Below are positions 47,491 through 55,609 of a stretch of 64,000 nucleotides of DNA, in pieces (within the stretch, counting starts at the first letter, position 1; every line of letters starts with the position of its first letter). Where the stretch lies: assembly GCF_039529775.1 (NCBI RefSeq), contig NZ_BAAANL010000005.1, positions 1 through 64,000 on the forward strand, written 5' to 3'. The notes beneath the pieces were generated by a model. It was not told the origin of the DNA, searched no databases, and was given only the letters and a program-made list of their open reading frames with translations. The position numbers were made by a program, and so were the translations under genes. Source of the stretch: Myceligenerans crystallogenes. Its GTDB lineage: Bacteria; Actinomycetota; Actinomycetes; Actinomycetales; Cellulomonadaceae.

Positions 47491-49002
47491 TTGGGTGAGC
47501 TATGGGGCGCGGACATCGCCTCGCTGCGCGAGCTCGCGACCACGATGCTCCGCGAGGCGCAGGCCCTGGAGGCCGCGCGCACGCAGGTGGACGTCGCCGT
47601 CGACGACGTGCAGTGGTTCGGCCAGGACTCCGACGGGTTCCGCGAGGAGTGGACCGGCACGCACCGCCTGACGATGACCGAGGCCATCGACACCCTCACC
47701 CGGGCCGGCGAGACCCTCGAGCGGAACGCGGACGACCAGGAACGGACCAGCGACGACGCCGGCGGCGCGGGAGCGGGCGCCGGCACCGGCACGAACTCCG
47801 GCGGCGGGCCCGACCCGGCGGGGCACCCGAGCACCGCCCCCACGGCCCCGCAGGCCCTGACGATCACCCCGGACGAGTACGAGGACATGTCCGAGGCCGA
47901 GCGCCAGGAGTGGCTGGCCACCGCCACCGACCAGGAGGTCGCCGACCTGCTCGCCGCGATGGAGGCCCAGGGCCTGTACCCGGGCCCGGACGCGGGCGCC
48001 GTCGCCAGCGAGCACTGGACCCGGCAGGCCGCGCAGGACGCCGGGATCGACTACCTCTCCTGGGACCCGAGCAAGGGCTCCGAGGCCAACCGCGCGAACA
48101 TCGAGGCGGTCTACGAGTACTACGCCCAGCTCTACCTGGAGAACCCGGACCTGCAGTGGGCCGGGATGGCGGCGATGATCGGCCCGTCGTTCGCCGCGGG
48201 CTTCCTCGACCTGGACATGATGCGAGACGTCGCGCAGGGCTTCGAGGTGGGCGGCGACGTGCTGCAGCACGGCAACGTGCCCGGCGCGGAGCTGATCGAG
48301 CTGGCCGGCTCCATGACCGACGAGGAGCTGGCCTTCTACGAGACCACCTTCCTGTCGATGCAGCAGGAGATCTTCCACGACCAGGCCTCGATGCACGCCG
48401 CCTACGAGCACGGCGGCATGGCCGAGATCGAGCGGATGTACGAGTCCGGGGCCATCGACGAGGCCACCTACGACGCCTGGGCGGACATCGACTCCGGCGA
48501 CCCGGACCGCGTCTCGGAGGGCAACGTGGAGATGCTGCGCCGCGAGCAGCAGGACATCATCCACGACGACTACCAGGCGATGATGGACCGCCCCGTCACG
48601 GGCGAGGCCATGACGTACATGATGACGCTCGTGGGCGAGGCGTCCATCCCCGGGACCAGCACGTTCGCCGAGGTCAACCCGCTGACCATCACGGCGGAGA
48701 CGCCCGGCCCGGACAACATCCCGTTCACCGGCATCGACAACCCGCTCCAGGGCTCGGTCAGCATCGAGACCCCGTTGCCGGACGGCAACATCGCCGACAC
48801 GCCGCAGCGGTGGGAGTACATCCAGGCGGACACGCTCCCCGCCTACCAGGACCTGCTCGCGAACGACCCCGGCCGCATCCAGGAGATCCTGGAGACGCCC
48901 GTCTCCGAGCGCATCGACGAGTACCGCCTGACCAACCCGGACCGGCTCGGCCGCATCACGGAGCGCCTGGCGACCGACTGGAGCGTCGATGCGGACCAGT
49001 GA
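47491..49002 (+). CDS. WXG-headed large protein (putative type VII-type secreted protein)
   Basis: 503 residues from TTG 47491, chosen because GGGGAG sits five bases upstream and the WXG-like domain starts at residue 5; an ATG at 47455 is in frame with no ribosome site. Residues 5-90 are two helices joined by W-F-G-Q-D-S-D-G-F-R-E-E-W, the turn of WXG100-type proteins. A Gly-rich linker (residues 92-115) leads to ~380 mostly helical acidic residues with T-P-D-E-Y-E-D-M-S-E-A-E-R. No toxin domain or signal peptide was recognised. A lipoprotein gene follows 78 bases later, as in the cassette at 18.4-23.3 kb. Confidence 0.7.
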   Translation: MGELWGADIASLRELATTMLREAQALEAARTQVDVAVDDVQWFGQDSDGFREEWTGTHRLTMTEAIDTLTRAGETLERNADDQERTSDDAGGAGAGAGTGTNSGGGPDPAGHPSTAPTAPQALTITPDEYEDMSEAERQEWLATATDQEVADLLAAMEAQGLYPGPDAGAVASEHWTRQAAQDAGIDYLSWDPSKGSEANRANIEAVYEYYAQLYLENPDLQWAGMAAMIGPSFAAGFLDLDMMRDVAQGFEVGGDVLQHGNVPGAELIELAGSMTDEELAFYETTFLSMQQEIFHDQASMHAAYEHGGMAEIERMYESGAIDEATYDAWADIDSGDPDRVSEGNVEMLRREQQDIIHDDYQAMMDRPVTGEAMTYMMTLVGEASIPGTSTFAEVNPLTITAETPGPDNIPFTGIDNPLQGSVSIETPLPDGNIADTPQRWEYIQADTLPAYQDLLANDPGRIQEILETPVSERIDEYRLTNPDRLGRITERLATDWSVDADQ

Positions 49003-49080
49003 GCCCGCACGGCCGCCTCGCGGTACGGCCCGGCGCGACGCCCCGCGGGGACGCGACGAGAAGCATGACAAGGTGGACCC

Positions 49081-49674
49081 ATGTCAGTACGTCAGGTGAT
49101 CCTCGCGGCAGCAGCGATCGTCGCCCTCGTGGCCACGGCGGGCTGCTCGATCCGGGTCGGCGGTGCCGGCGACGACGGCGCGAAGGTGTTCGAAGAGGGG
49201 AACAGCATGGAGTGGGACCTGACGAAGCCGCTGGAGGCCGAGGCCCTGGGACTGCCGTCCGATCAGATGGTGGTCGTGGAGGTGCCCGGCGACGCCACGG
49301 TGAGCCTCGTCCTGGCGACCGGCACCTGGACCGGGCGCACCGAGGAGATGACGGTCTCGACGCGCCACGGCTACGTGGACTCCGTCGACCTGTTCTGGAC
49401 CGAGCCGGACGGGCAGGCCGCCGCCGACCGGATGGTCGCCGACGCCGCCCTGCTGGGCGTGGACGCCGCCCGCGTGGCGGAGTGGGCCGAGGTCGCGCGG
49501 TGGGCGGAGACCGCCACCACCCACCGGACCCGCGAGAAGGCCAACTACAACGGCGCGGCCGGCGAGGTCTCCACCTCCGTCAAGCCCAGCACCGAGGTGG
49601 GCCAGGGCGAGGGCACCCCGACCCGCCTCTGGTACAAGTTCTACGTCCGCGACGTGGTCGAGACCGCGACCTGA
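49081..49674 (+). CDS. lipoprotein of unknown function
   Basis: 197 residues from ATG 49081 with AAGGTGG upstream. The signal ends at lipobox A-T-A-G-C (Cys22). The mature domain has a repeated V-V-E-V-P-G-D-A-T-V-S-L strand pattern and ends K-F-Y-V-R-D-V-V-E-T-A-T. It does not look like the three tandem lipoproteins at 21.1-23.3 kb. It may serve the WXG-headed protein before it; that is an inference from position. Confidence 0.72.
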   Translation: MSVRQVILAAAAIVALVATAGCSIRVGGAGDDGAKVFEEGNSMEWDLTKPLEAEALGLPSDQMVVVEVPGDATVSLVLATGTWTGRTEEMTVSTRHGYVDSVDLFWTEPDGQAAADRMVADAALLGVDAARVAEWAEVARWAETATTHRTREKANYNGAAGEVSTSVKPSTEVGQGEGTPTRLWYKFYVRDVVETAT

Positions 49675-49705
49675 CGGCGGCGCCGCGCCGCGGTCAGGCG
49701 GCCGG

Positions 49706-51166
49706 TCAGGTGGGACAGACCGTCGGGCTGGCCTCGGCCCCCGCGGGAGGCGCCGTCGCCGCCCCGTGCGTCAGCGGCTCCCAGGCGGTCAGCAGCTCCC
49801 CGCTGCCGTACGGGAGCTGCGTCACCGCGTTGTGCTGCCGGGACCACGACATCTCGCAGCCGTACCACCCGGTCAGCGTCGTGAGCGCGGAGTCGGGCAG
49901 GTACTCCAGCTCCCCGCTGAGCGAGCCGTCGCACAGCCAGGACGGCACCTCGCCCGTCACCGCGATCCTGGCGTGCAGCTCGAACGCCTCGGCGAGCCGG
50001 CGGCCCGCCGTGCCGTAGAGGTTGTCGCCCTGGATCGCCGTGGTCGCCAGGTTGTGCGACATCCCCGCCAGGCCCAGCCCCGCGTGGTTCAGGTCGCGGC
50101 AGGTCTCCTGGGTGGCGCCCTCGCCGAAGTCGTCGTCGCGCCAGAACGCGACGATCTCCAGCAGGGTGTTGTAAGGGCTGCCCGCGGCCTCCAGCGGTGC
50201 GGCGCCGTCGGACGCCAGGTAGACGTACGCCTCGGCCCGGTCCTGGAACACGGCCCGCGCCCGGTCGTACGCCGGGCGGTCGTCGGTGAACACGGCGATC
50301 GCGATCGCCGCCTCCGTCATCGCCAGCTCCCAGTTGCCGTTCGCGTAGTTGCGCACCGACACGTCGGGCAGGTAGGCGGTGCGGAGCATGTGCTCGAACC
50401 GCTCCACGTCCGGGGCGGCCCAGCCGTCGTACGTGTACCGGATGATCTCGGCCGCGCGCGGCCAGATCGCCCCGGCCCACCCCGCCTGCAGGTGCTCGTT
50501 GACGTTCGTGTGGTCCTTGATCGTCGCCGACCAGGCGTCCATGATCTCGATCGCCTTCTCGGCGTGCCGGGAGTCCTCGGTGACGTACCAGGCCAGGGCG
50601 TGCGCGTACGCCGCGTGGGCGTCGAACCGCTCCTCGCGGCAGCCGTTGTCCGGGTTGTCGTGCGCGCCGCACTCGACGTAGCCGTACGGGTGCGGGACGA
50701 CGTCGAGCGAACCCCACCTCGAGCCGAGGAGCTGGTCGAACTCCGACGCCCACGGCTCGGCGCCGGAGGCCACCCGGGACCGCATGCGATCGAGCTTGCC
50801 CTGGTCGAGGAGGATCCCCGGGTGCTCGAACCCGCCGTCGGGGGCCGCGCCCGCGTCCGGCCGCGGGGCGCCGTCGTCCCGGCCGGCGCCGTCGTCCCCG
50901 TCACGGCCGCCACCGCGGCGTCCGTCGTCACCCTCGCGACCGTCCTCGTCCGGCGCGGGCCGGACCCCGACGACGGGAGGCGGCGCGAGCCCGCCGGGGC
51001 TCGTCGTCGCGTCGGACTCCGCGGGAGCCCCCGGCCCGGCCAGGCCGAGTCCCTGCTCCGGTTCCGAGGCCGCACGCGGCTCCGCGGAGGCACGCTGGAC
51101 CGCACCGGGAGCGCAGCCGCTCACGACGATCAGCACGGTCATCACCAAAGCGATGCAAGGTCGCAT
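49706..51166 (-). CDS. alginate-lyase-family lipoprotein
   Basis: 486 residues from ATG 51166; a GTG at 51184 would add six residues. No clear ribosome site supports either. The lipoprotein signal ends V-V-S-G-C (Cys18). A ~95-residue Pro/Gly/Asp-rich linker follows. The catalytic-type domain begins H-P-G-I-L-L-D-Q-G-K-L-D-R-M and continues with N-G-N-W-E-L-A-M-T-E-A-A near residue 270 and R-D-L-N-H-A-G-L near 345, as in polysaccharide lyases of the alginate lyase type. It would cleave uronic-acid polysaccharides at the cell surface; the substrate is uncertain. Confidence 0.78.
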   Translation of the reverse strand: MRPCIALVMTVLIVVSGCAPGAVQRASAEPRAASEPEQGLGLAGPGAPAESDATTSPGGLAPPPVVGVRPAPDEDGREGDDGRRGGGRDGDDGAGRDDGAPRPDAGAAPDGGFEHPGILLDQGKLDRMRSRVASGAEPWASEFDQLLGSRWGSLDVVPHPYGYVECGAHDNPDNGCREERFDAHAAYAHALAWYVTEDSRHAEKAIEIMDAWSATIKDHTNVNEHLQAGWAGAIWPRAAEIIRYTYDGWAAPDVERFEHMLRTAYLPDVSVRNYANGNWELAMTEAAIAIAVFTDDRPAYDRARAVFQDRAEAYVYLASDGAAPLEAAGSPYNTLLEIVAFWRDDDFGEGATQETCRDLNHAGLGLAGMSHNLATTAIQGDNLYGTAGRRLAEAFELHARIAVTGEVPSWLCDGSLSGELEYLPDSALTTLTGWYGCEMSWSRQHNAVTQLPYGSGELLTAWEPLTHGAATAPPAGAEASPTVCPT

Positions 51167-51205
51167 AAGGGGAGAGTGCCACACGAGCGGCGTCGGTGCG
51201 CGGTT

Positions 51206-54200
51206 TCAGGGCGTCGGCACCAGCACCGTCCGCAGCTCCCCGTCCCCCAGGTGCACCAGGGCCTTGCCCGGCGTCACCTGCGACACCACCGCCGACCGCG
51301 CGAGGCTCGCGCCCACCAGGTCGCCGTCGAACCGGTCCTGCGGGCTGAGCAGCGCACCCCGCCGGTGCTTCTTGGCGTCGACCTGCCAGCCGGAGAACCC
51401 GCTCGCGACCTCCTTCGCGTCCCCGCCGAGCACCAGGGCCTGCCGGTGGTCCGCGGCGGTCCGGAACCAGGTGCGCAGCCAGTTCTTCGCCGGGCAGTCG
51501 GCCACCAGCTCGGCGTCGTCCACCAGCAGGACGACCGGCGCCCCCGGCGCGAGGTGCCGCCCGAGCGCCTCCTCGGTCAGCTCGCCGGCCTCGGTCAGCA
51601 CGGCACGCACGCCGTCGCGCCCGGCGAGGTCCCGCAGCACGCTCGGCCGGGGCGCCGCCACCAGCAGCTCGGTCCCGCCGCGCAGCAGCGACTCGGCCAT
51701 GACGGCGAGCATCGTGGACCGCCCGGAGCGCGCCGGGCCGGCCACGACGAACGACGGCGCGTCCCCGGCCAGGTCCATCCCCATCGCCGTGAGGTCGTCG
51801 CCGCCGACGCCGAGCATCGCCCACAGCGGCCCCGCCGCGGCCGCCGGGGCGTACCGGTAGGCGGCCTCCACCGTGATGGTCGACGGCAGGTCGTCCACCC
51901 GGAACGGCCCCGTGCCCGGCGCGACGTCCTCCCGCTCCCGGATCGCCGCGGCCATGGCCCGCGCCGTCGCGCTCTGCGCGCGGCCCGCCGGGTCCTCGCC
52001 GAGGATCGCGATCTGCAGCTCGAGCCCGCTCCCCCCGCGATACCCGCGGCCGGGCGGCACCTCGTCCGGCACCTTCTTGTGGTTGATCCCGGCCATGCCG
52101 TAGTCGAGCCGGTCGGTCAGGCGCAGGACGACGACGTCGTCCGTGAGCACGCTCATCCGGCTCGTGAGCAGGCTGCGGTCGCCGGCCACGATCACGTGGA
52201 TCCCGGCGCCGGCGCCGTCGCGCAGCAGCTCGGTCACGGCGTCCAGGAGCGCGCCGCCGTCGGACTCGCCGTAGGTGGTCAGGAAGCTCTCCCACCGGTC
52301 GAGGAACACCAGCACGCGCGGCAGCCGTTCGCCGGGGCCCGCGATCTCGCGCTGCTCGGTGACGTTGGCGAAGTTCCCGGCGGCGAGGATCTGCTGCCGC
52401 CGGGACAGCTCGGCGCGCAGCCGGGTCAGGAGGCGCTGCGCGCGCTCCTCCTGCCCGCGCTGGACGACGGCGCCCGTGTGCGGCAGCTCGTCCAGCACCG
52501 CGAGCGCCCCGTTGCCGCAGTCGATCGCGTAGATGTTCAGGTCGGCGACGGACAGGGCGTGCGCGGCCGCGAACGCCGTGGTGCGCAGGGCGGTGGACCG
52601 GCCGCTGCCGGGGGCGCCGACGACGTAGCGGTGGGTGAACTCGTCGAGGTCGATGACCGCGGGGCCCTGGCGCTGGGAGGCGGGTTCGTCCTCGAGGGCC
52701 CAGCCGAACGCGGACGCCCCTGCGGGCCCGGCCGACGGCCGCGGCACGGCGTCCAGCGCGAGCAGCCCGGGCAGCGGCGGCAGCCAGGGCTTGCGGGGCG
52801 TGTCCCAGCCGCCGAGGTGCGCCGCCTCGCGCAGGGTCGCGACGAGGGCGGCGAGGTCGGTCTCGATCTCCTGGCGTCGTTCGGTCCGGCGGCGGCGCGG
52901 GGTCGGGTTGCCGAGCTCGGCCACGGGCACGCGGGCCACGAAGGGCGGCGGCACCTCGGCGACGTCGGCCCGCGTGAGCCTGCGTCCGCCGACGCGGGCG
53001 GACTGGAACGGGATGACGGACCCGTGCCCGAGGCGCGCGTACGCGCGGCCGGGCTGGGACTTGGCGATCTCGGCGGCGTCGGGGGCGTCGATGACGTCCT
53101 GGGACTCGCCCTTGTCGGTCATCCGGAGGGCGACGCGCAGGTTGGTGTTGGCGCGGATCTCCGGGGAGACGACGCCGCCGGGCCGCTGCGTGGCCAGGAT
53201 GAGGTGGATGCCGAGGGAGCGCCCGCGCTGGGCGATGTTGACCAGGCCTGCCACGAAGTCGGGCAGCTCGGTGGCCATGGCGGCGAACTCGTCGATGACG
53301 ATGAGCAGCCGCGGCAGGGTCGGCCCCTGGTGCCCGCGGTTCTGCGCGTCGAGGTAGTCCTCGAGGTCCTTGGCGCCCACGGCGGCGAGCACGTGCTCGC
53401 GGTGGGTGAGCTCCGCGCGCAGCGAGTCCAGGGCCCGCTCCACGAGATGGGAGTCGAGGTCGGTGACCATGCCGACGGTGTGCGGCAGGTGCTCGCACTG
53501 GCTGAACGCGGCGCCGCCCTTGTAGTCCACCAGCACGAAGTTCATGGTGTCGGGCGTGTTGACGACGGCGAGCGCGGCGACCACGGTCTGCAGGAACTCG
53601 GACTTGCCGGAGCCGGTGGTGCCGCCCACCAGGCCGTGCGGCCCGTCCTTGACGAGGTCGAGCCCGAAGGGCCCGTCGATGGAGACGCCGATGACGGCCA
53701 GGGAGCTGCCGGTGTTCCCGATGCCGCGCCAGCGCGCGGCGAACTGGTCCGCGCCGGCCTCCTCGATGCCGAGCACCTCCACGAGCCGGGCGGAGCCGGG
53801 GATCATCCCCTCGCCCTCGGCGGCGGTGACGTCCTGGACGGCGGCGACGGCGCGGGCGACGGGCTCGAACCAGTCGTCGGCGACCTCGTCGGGGGTGACC
53901 GCGCGCAGGTCGTCGGCGTCCTGCCGGCGCAGCATGAGGCCGCCGTCGGCCCGGACCTGCGCGACGACGGTGCACTCCTCGGGAAGCAGCTGCTCGTCGC
54001 CGTCGAGGCAGACGACGCTGACGCCGACGGCGGGCCCGTCCCGCAGGATGGCCACGACGCCGGGCAGGGCGCGCAGGCGGCGGGCGCCGTCGAGCACGAC
54101 GACGACCTGCGGCCCGAGCGCGACCTTGCCGCCGCCGATGCTCTGCGCGAGCGCGCGGCGCTGGGTGATCAGGGAGTTCACCTCGGCGACGCGCGCCGAC

Positions 54201-55609
54201 AGCGTCTCGGTGGTGGTGCCGATCAGCGCGACGGCCTCCTGCCCCAGGCCGGGGCGCACGTGCGGGAGCCAGGCGGCCCAGGCCCACTGGTCCACGTGCT
54301 CGGGGCCGGTCAGGAGGTACACCTGCACGTCGCGCGGGGACTGCAGGACGCCGAGCTGGCCGACGATCCAGCGCGCGCGGCGCCGGGGCCAGGCGCCGGG
54401 ACCGGCGATGCCGACGACGCCCGCCTCGCGCAGCGAGACCGTCACGGGGACGGACTGCACGGTGGCCCGGGACTTGCGGCGGTGCTCGGGCTCGGCGGAG
54501 TCCTCGACCTCGACCTGGCTGGTCGCGTCCGCGAGGCCGAGGCGCACGGCGAGGTGGTCGGCGTCGGTCTCACGGCGTTCCCACAGGCGGCGGGTCGGCG
54601 TGGTGGCGATGATCCGCAGCTCGGCCGCCCCGGGGCTGGACAGCCGGCGGCGGTGCTGCTCGCGCCGGACGGCGTCGAGCACCTCGGCCTCCAGCGCCGC
54701 GCGTTCCTCGGCGTGCTGCTGCAGGCGTTCCTTGTGCGTGGTCCTCCCGTTGCGCTTGCCCATCCACCAGTTGCCGAGAAACATCAGCGGCGAGGCCAGG
54801 GCGAACATCAGGTAGTACGGCGACCGGAACACGATCGCCATCACGATGCCCAGCACCGCGGGCATCGCCATGCCGAGCCACGGCAGCGGGTTGCGCACGG
54901 GCGGCGGGGGTTCGGCGGGCAGCCGGAAGTGCGTGGCGGGCATGGGCGGGACCAGCCGCGGGGGCCGGTTGTAGTCGAGCGTGCCCGGTTGCTCCCCGGG
55001 GCGCAGGTCGGCGTCGGCCCGCGTGGCGGACTGCACCGTGAGCACGCTCGGGCCGATGCGCAGCTGCGTGCCCGCGGGCCAGGCGACGTCGTCGTCCCCG
55101 AGCGGCTCCATCAGACGGTCGTGGCGCACGTCCTGACCCGCGGACCGCGGGTCGGGGACGCGCCGTACCGTCACGCCGCCGTCGAGCGCGACGACGACGG
55201 CGACGGCGGGCAGGCCGCCCTCCGGCCGCTCGTCCACGCGGACCCGCCCGTCGTGCCCGACCTGCAGCACCGACTCCCCCACGCCGAGCCGCACGACGGC
55301 GCCCGCGCCGAGCCCGCCCGTCACGCACAGGTCGACGGGGCCGCCGACGCCGGCGGCGCGGTCGGGCGCGGCCGGGGCGAAGGTGACCACGGAACCGTCG
55401 CGGACCGGGCTGTCGGCGGCGAGCGCCGGGCCGCCGGCCGGCCGGGTGTCCGCCACCGGCCGGCCGTCCACGTGCAGCACGCTCCCGCGCGGCGCCCCCA
55501 CCTCCGCGGCAAGCCGCTCGGCGAGCTCCGCGACGGGCGTCGCCTCGTCGGCGTCCACGGACAGCAGCGCCTCGCGCGCACCGTGCCGCGCCGTGATCAG
55601 TACCCGCAT
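51206..55609 (-). CDS. EssC/EccC-type type VII secretion ATPase (FtsK/SpoIIIE family)
   Basis: 1467 residues from ATG 55609, which overlaps the upstream TGA by one base. Residues 1-80 are ubiquitin-like and ~90-205 FHA-like. Two membrane segments lie at about 242-283. Three FtsK-type ATPase domains follow. Domain 1 has an intact G-T-T-G-S-G-K-S (Lys669) and Walker B V-I-D-E-F. Domain 2 has G-A-P-G-S-G-R-S near 1000 and domain 3 G-P-A-R-S-G-R-S near 1295, with Arg in place of Lys, and their Walker B motifs lack the Glu (L-D-R-W, V-D-D-A). As in EccC/EssC, domain 1 is the likely motor and the others bind substrate. The FHA-like head is closer to EssC than to mycobacterial EccC. Confidence 0.9.
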   Translation of the reverse strand: MRVLITARHGAREALLSVDADEATPVAELAERLAAEVGAPRGSVLHVDGRPVADTRPAGGPALAADSPVRDGSVVTFAPAAPDRAAGVGGPVDLCVTGGLGAGAVVRLGVGESVLQVGHDGRVRVDERPEGGLPAVAVVVALDGGVTVRRVPDPRSAGQDVRHDRLMEPLGDDDVAWPAGTQLRIGPSVLTVQSATRADADLRPGEQPGTLDYNRPPRLVPPMPATHFRLPAEPPPPVRNPLPWLGMAMPAVLGIVMAIVFRSPYYLMFALASPLMFLGNWWMGKRNGRTTHKERLQQHAEERAALEAEVLDAVRREQHRRRLSSPGAAELRIIATTPTRRLWERRETDADHLAVRLGLADATSQVEVEDSAEPEHRRKSRATVQSVPVTVSLREAGVVGIAGPGAWPRRRARWIVGQLGVLQSPRDVQVYLLTGPEHVDQWAWAAWLPHVRPGLGQEAVALIGTTTETLSARVAEVNSLITQRRALAQSIGGGKVALGPQVVVVLDGARRLRALPGVVAILRDGPAVGVSVVCLDGDEQLLPEECTVVAQVRADGGLMLRRQDADDLRAVTPDEVADDWFEPVARAVAAVQDVTAAEGEGMIPGSARLVEVLGIEEAGADQFAARWRGIGNTGSSLAVIGVSIDGPFGLDLVKDGPHGLVGGTTGSGKSEFLQTVVAALAVVNTPDTMNFVLVDYKGGAAFSQCEHLPHTVGMVTDLDSHLVERALDSLRAELTHREHVLAAVGAKDLEDYLDAQNRGHQGPTLPRLLIVIDEFAAMATELPDFVAGLVNIAQRGRSLGIHLILATQRPGGVVSPEIRANTNLRVALRMTDKGESQDVIDAPDAAEIAKSQPGRAYARLGHGSVIPFQSARVGGRRLTRADVAEVPPPFVARVPVAELGNPTPRRRRTERRQEIETDLAALVATLREAAHLGGWDTPRKPWLPPLPGLLALDAVPRPSAGPAGASAFGWALEDEPASQRQGPAVIDLDEFTHRYVVGAPGSGRSTALRTTAFAAAHALSVADLNIYAIDCGNGALAVLDELPHTGAVVQRGQEERAQRLLTRLRAELSRRQQILAAGNFANVTEQREIAGPGERLPRVLVFLDRWESFLTTYGESDGGALLDAVTELLRDGAGAGIHVIVAGDRSLLTSRMSVLTDDVVVLRLTDRLDYGMAGINHKKVPDEVPPGRGYRGGSGLELQIAILGEDPAGRAQSATARAMAAAIREREDVAPGTGPFRVDDLPSTITVEAAYRYAPAAAAGPLWAMLGVGGDDLTAMGMDLAGDAPSFVVAGPARSGRSTMLAVMAESLLRGGTELLVAAPRPSVLRDLAGRDGVRAVLTEAGELTEEALGRHLAPGAPVVLLVDDAELVADCPAKNWLRTWFRTAADHRQALVLGGDAKEVASGFSGWQVDAKKHRRGALLSPQDRFDGDLVGASLARSAVVSQVTPGKALVHLGDGELRTVLVPTP

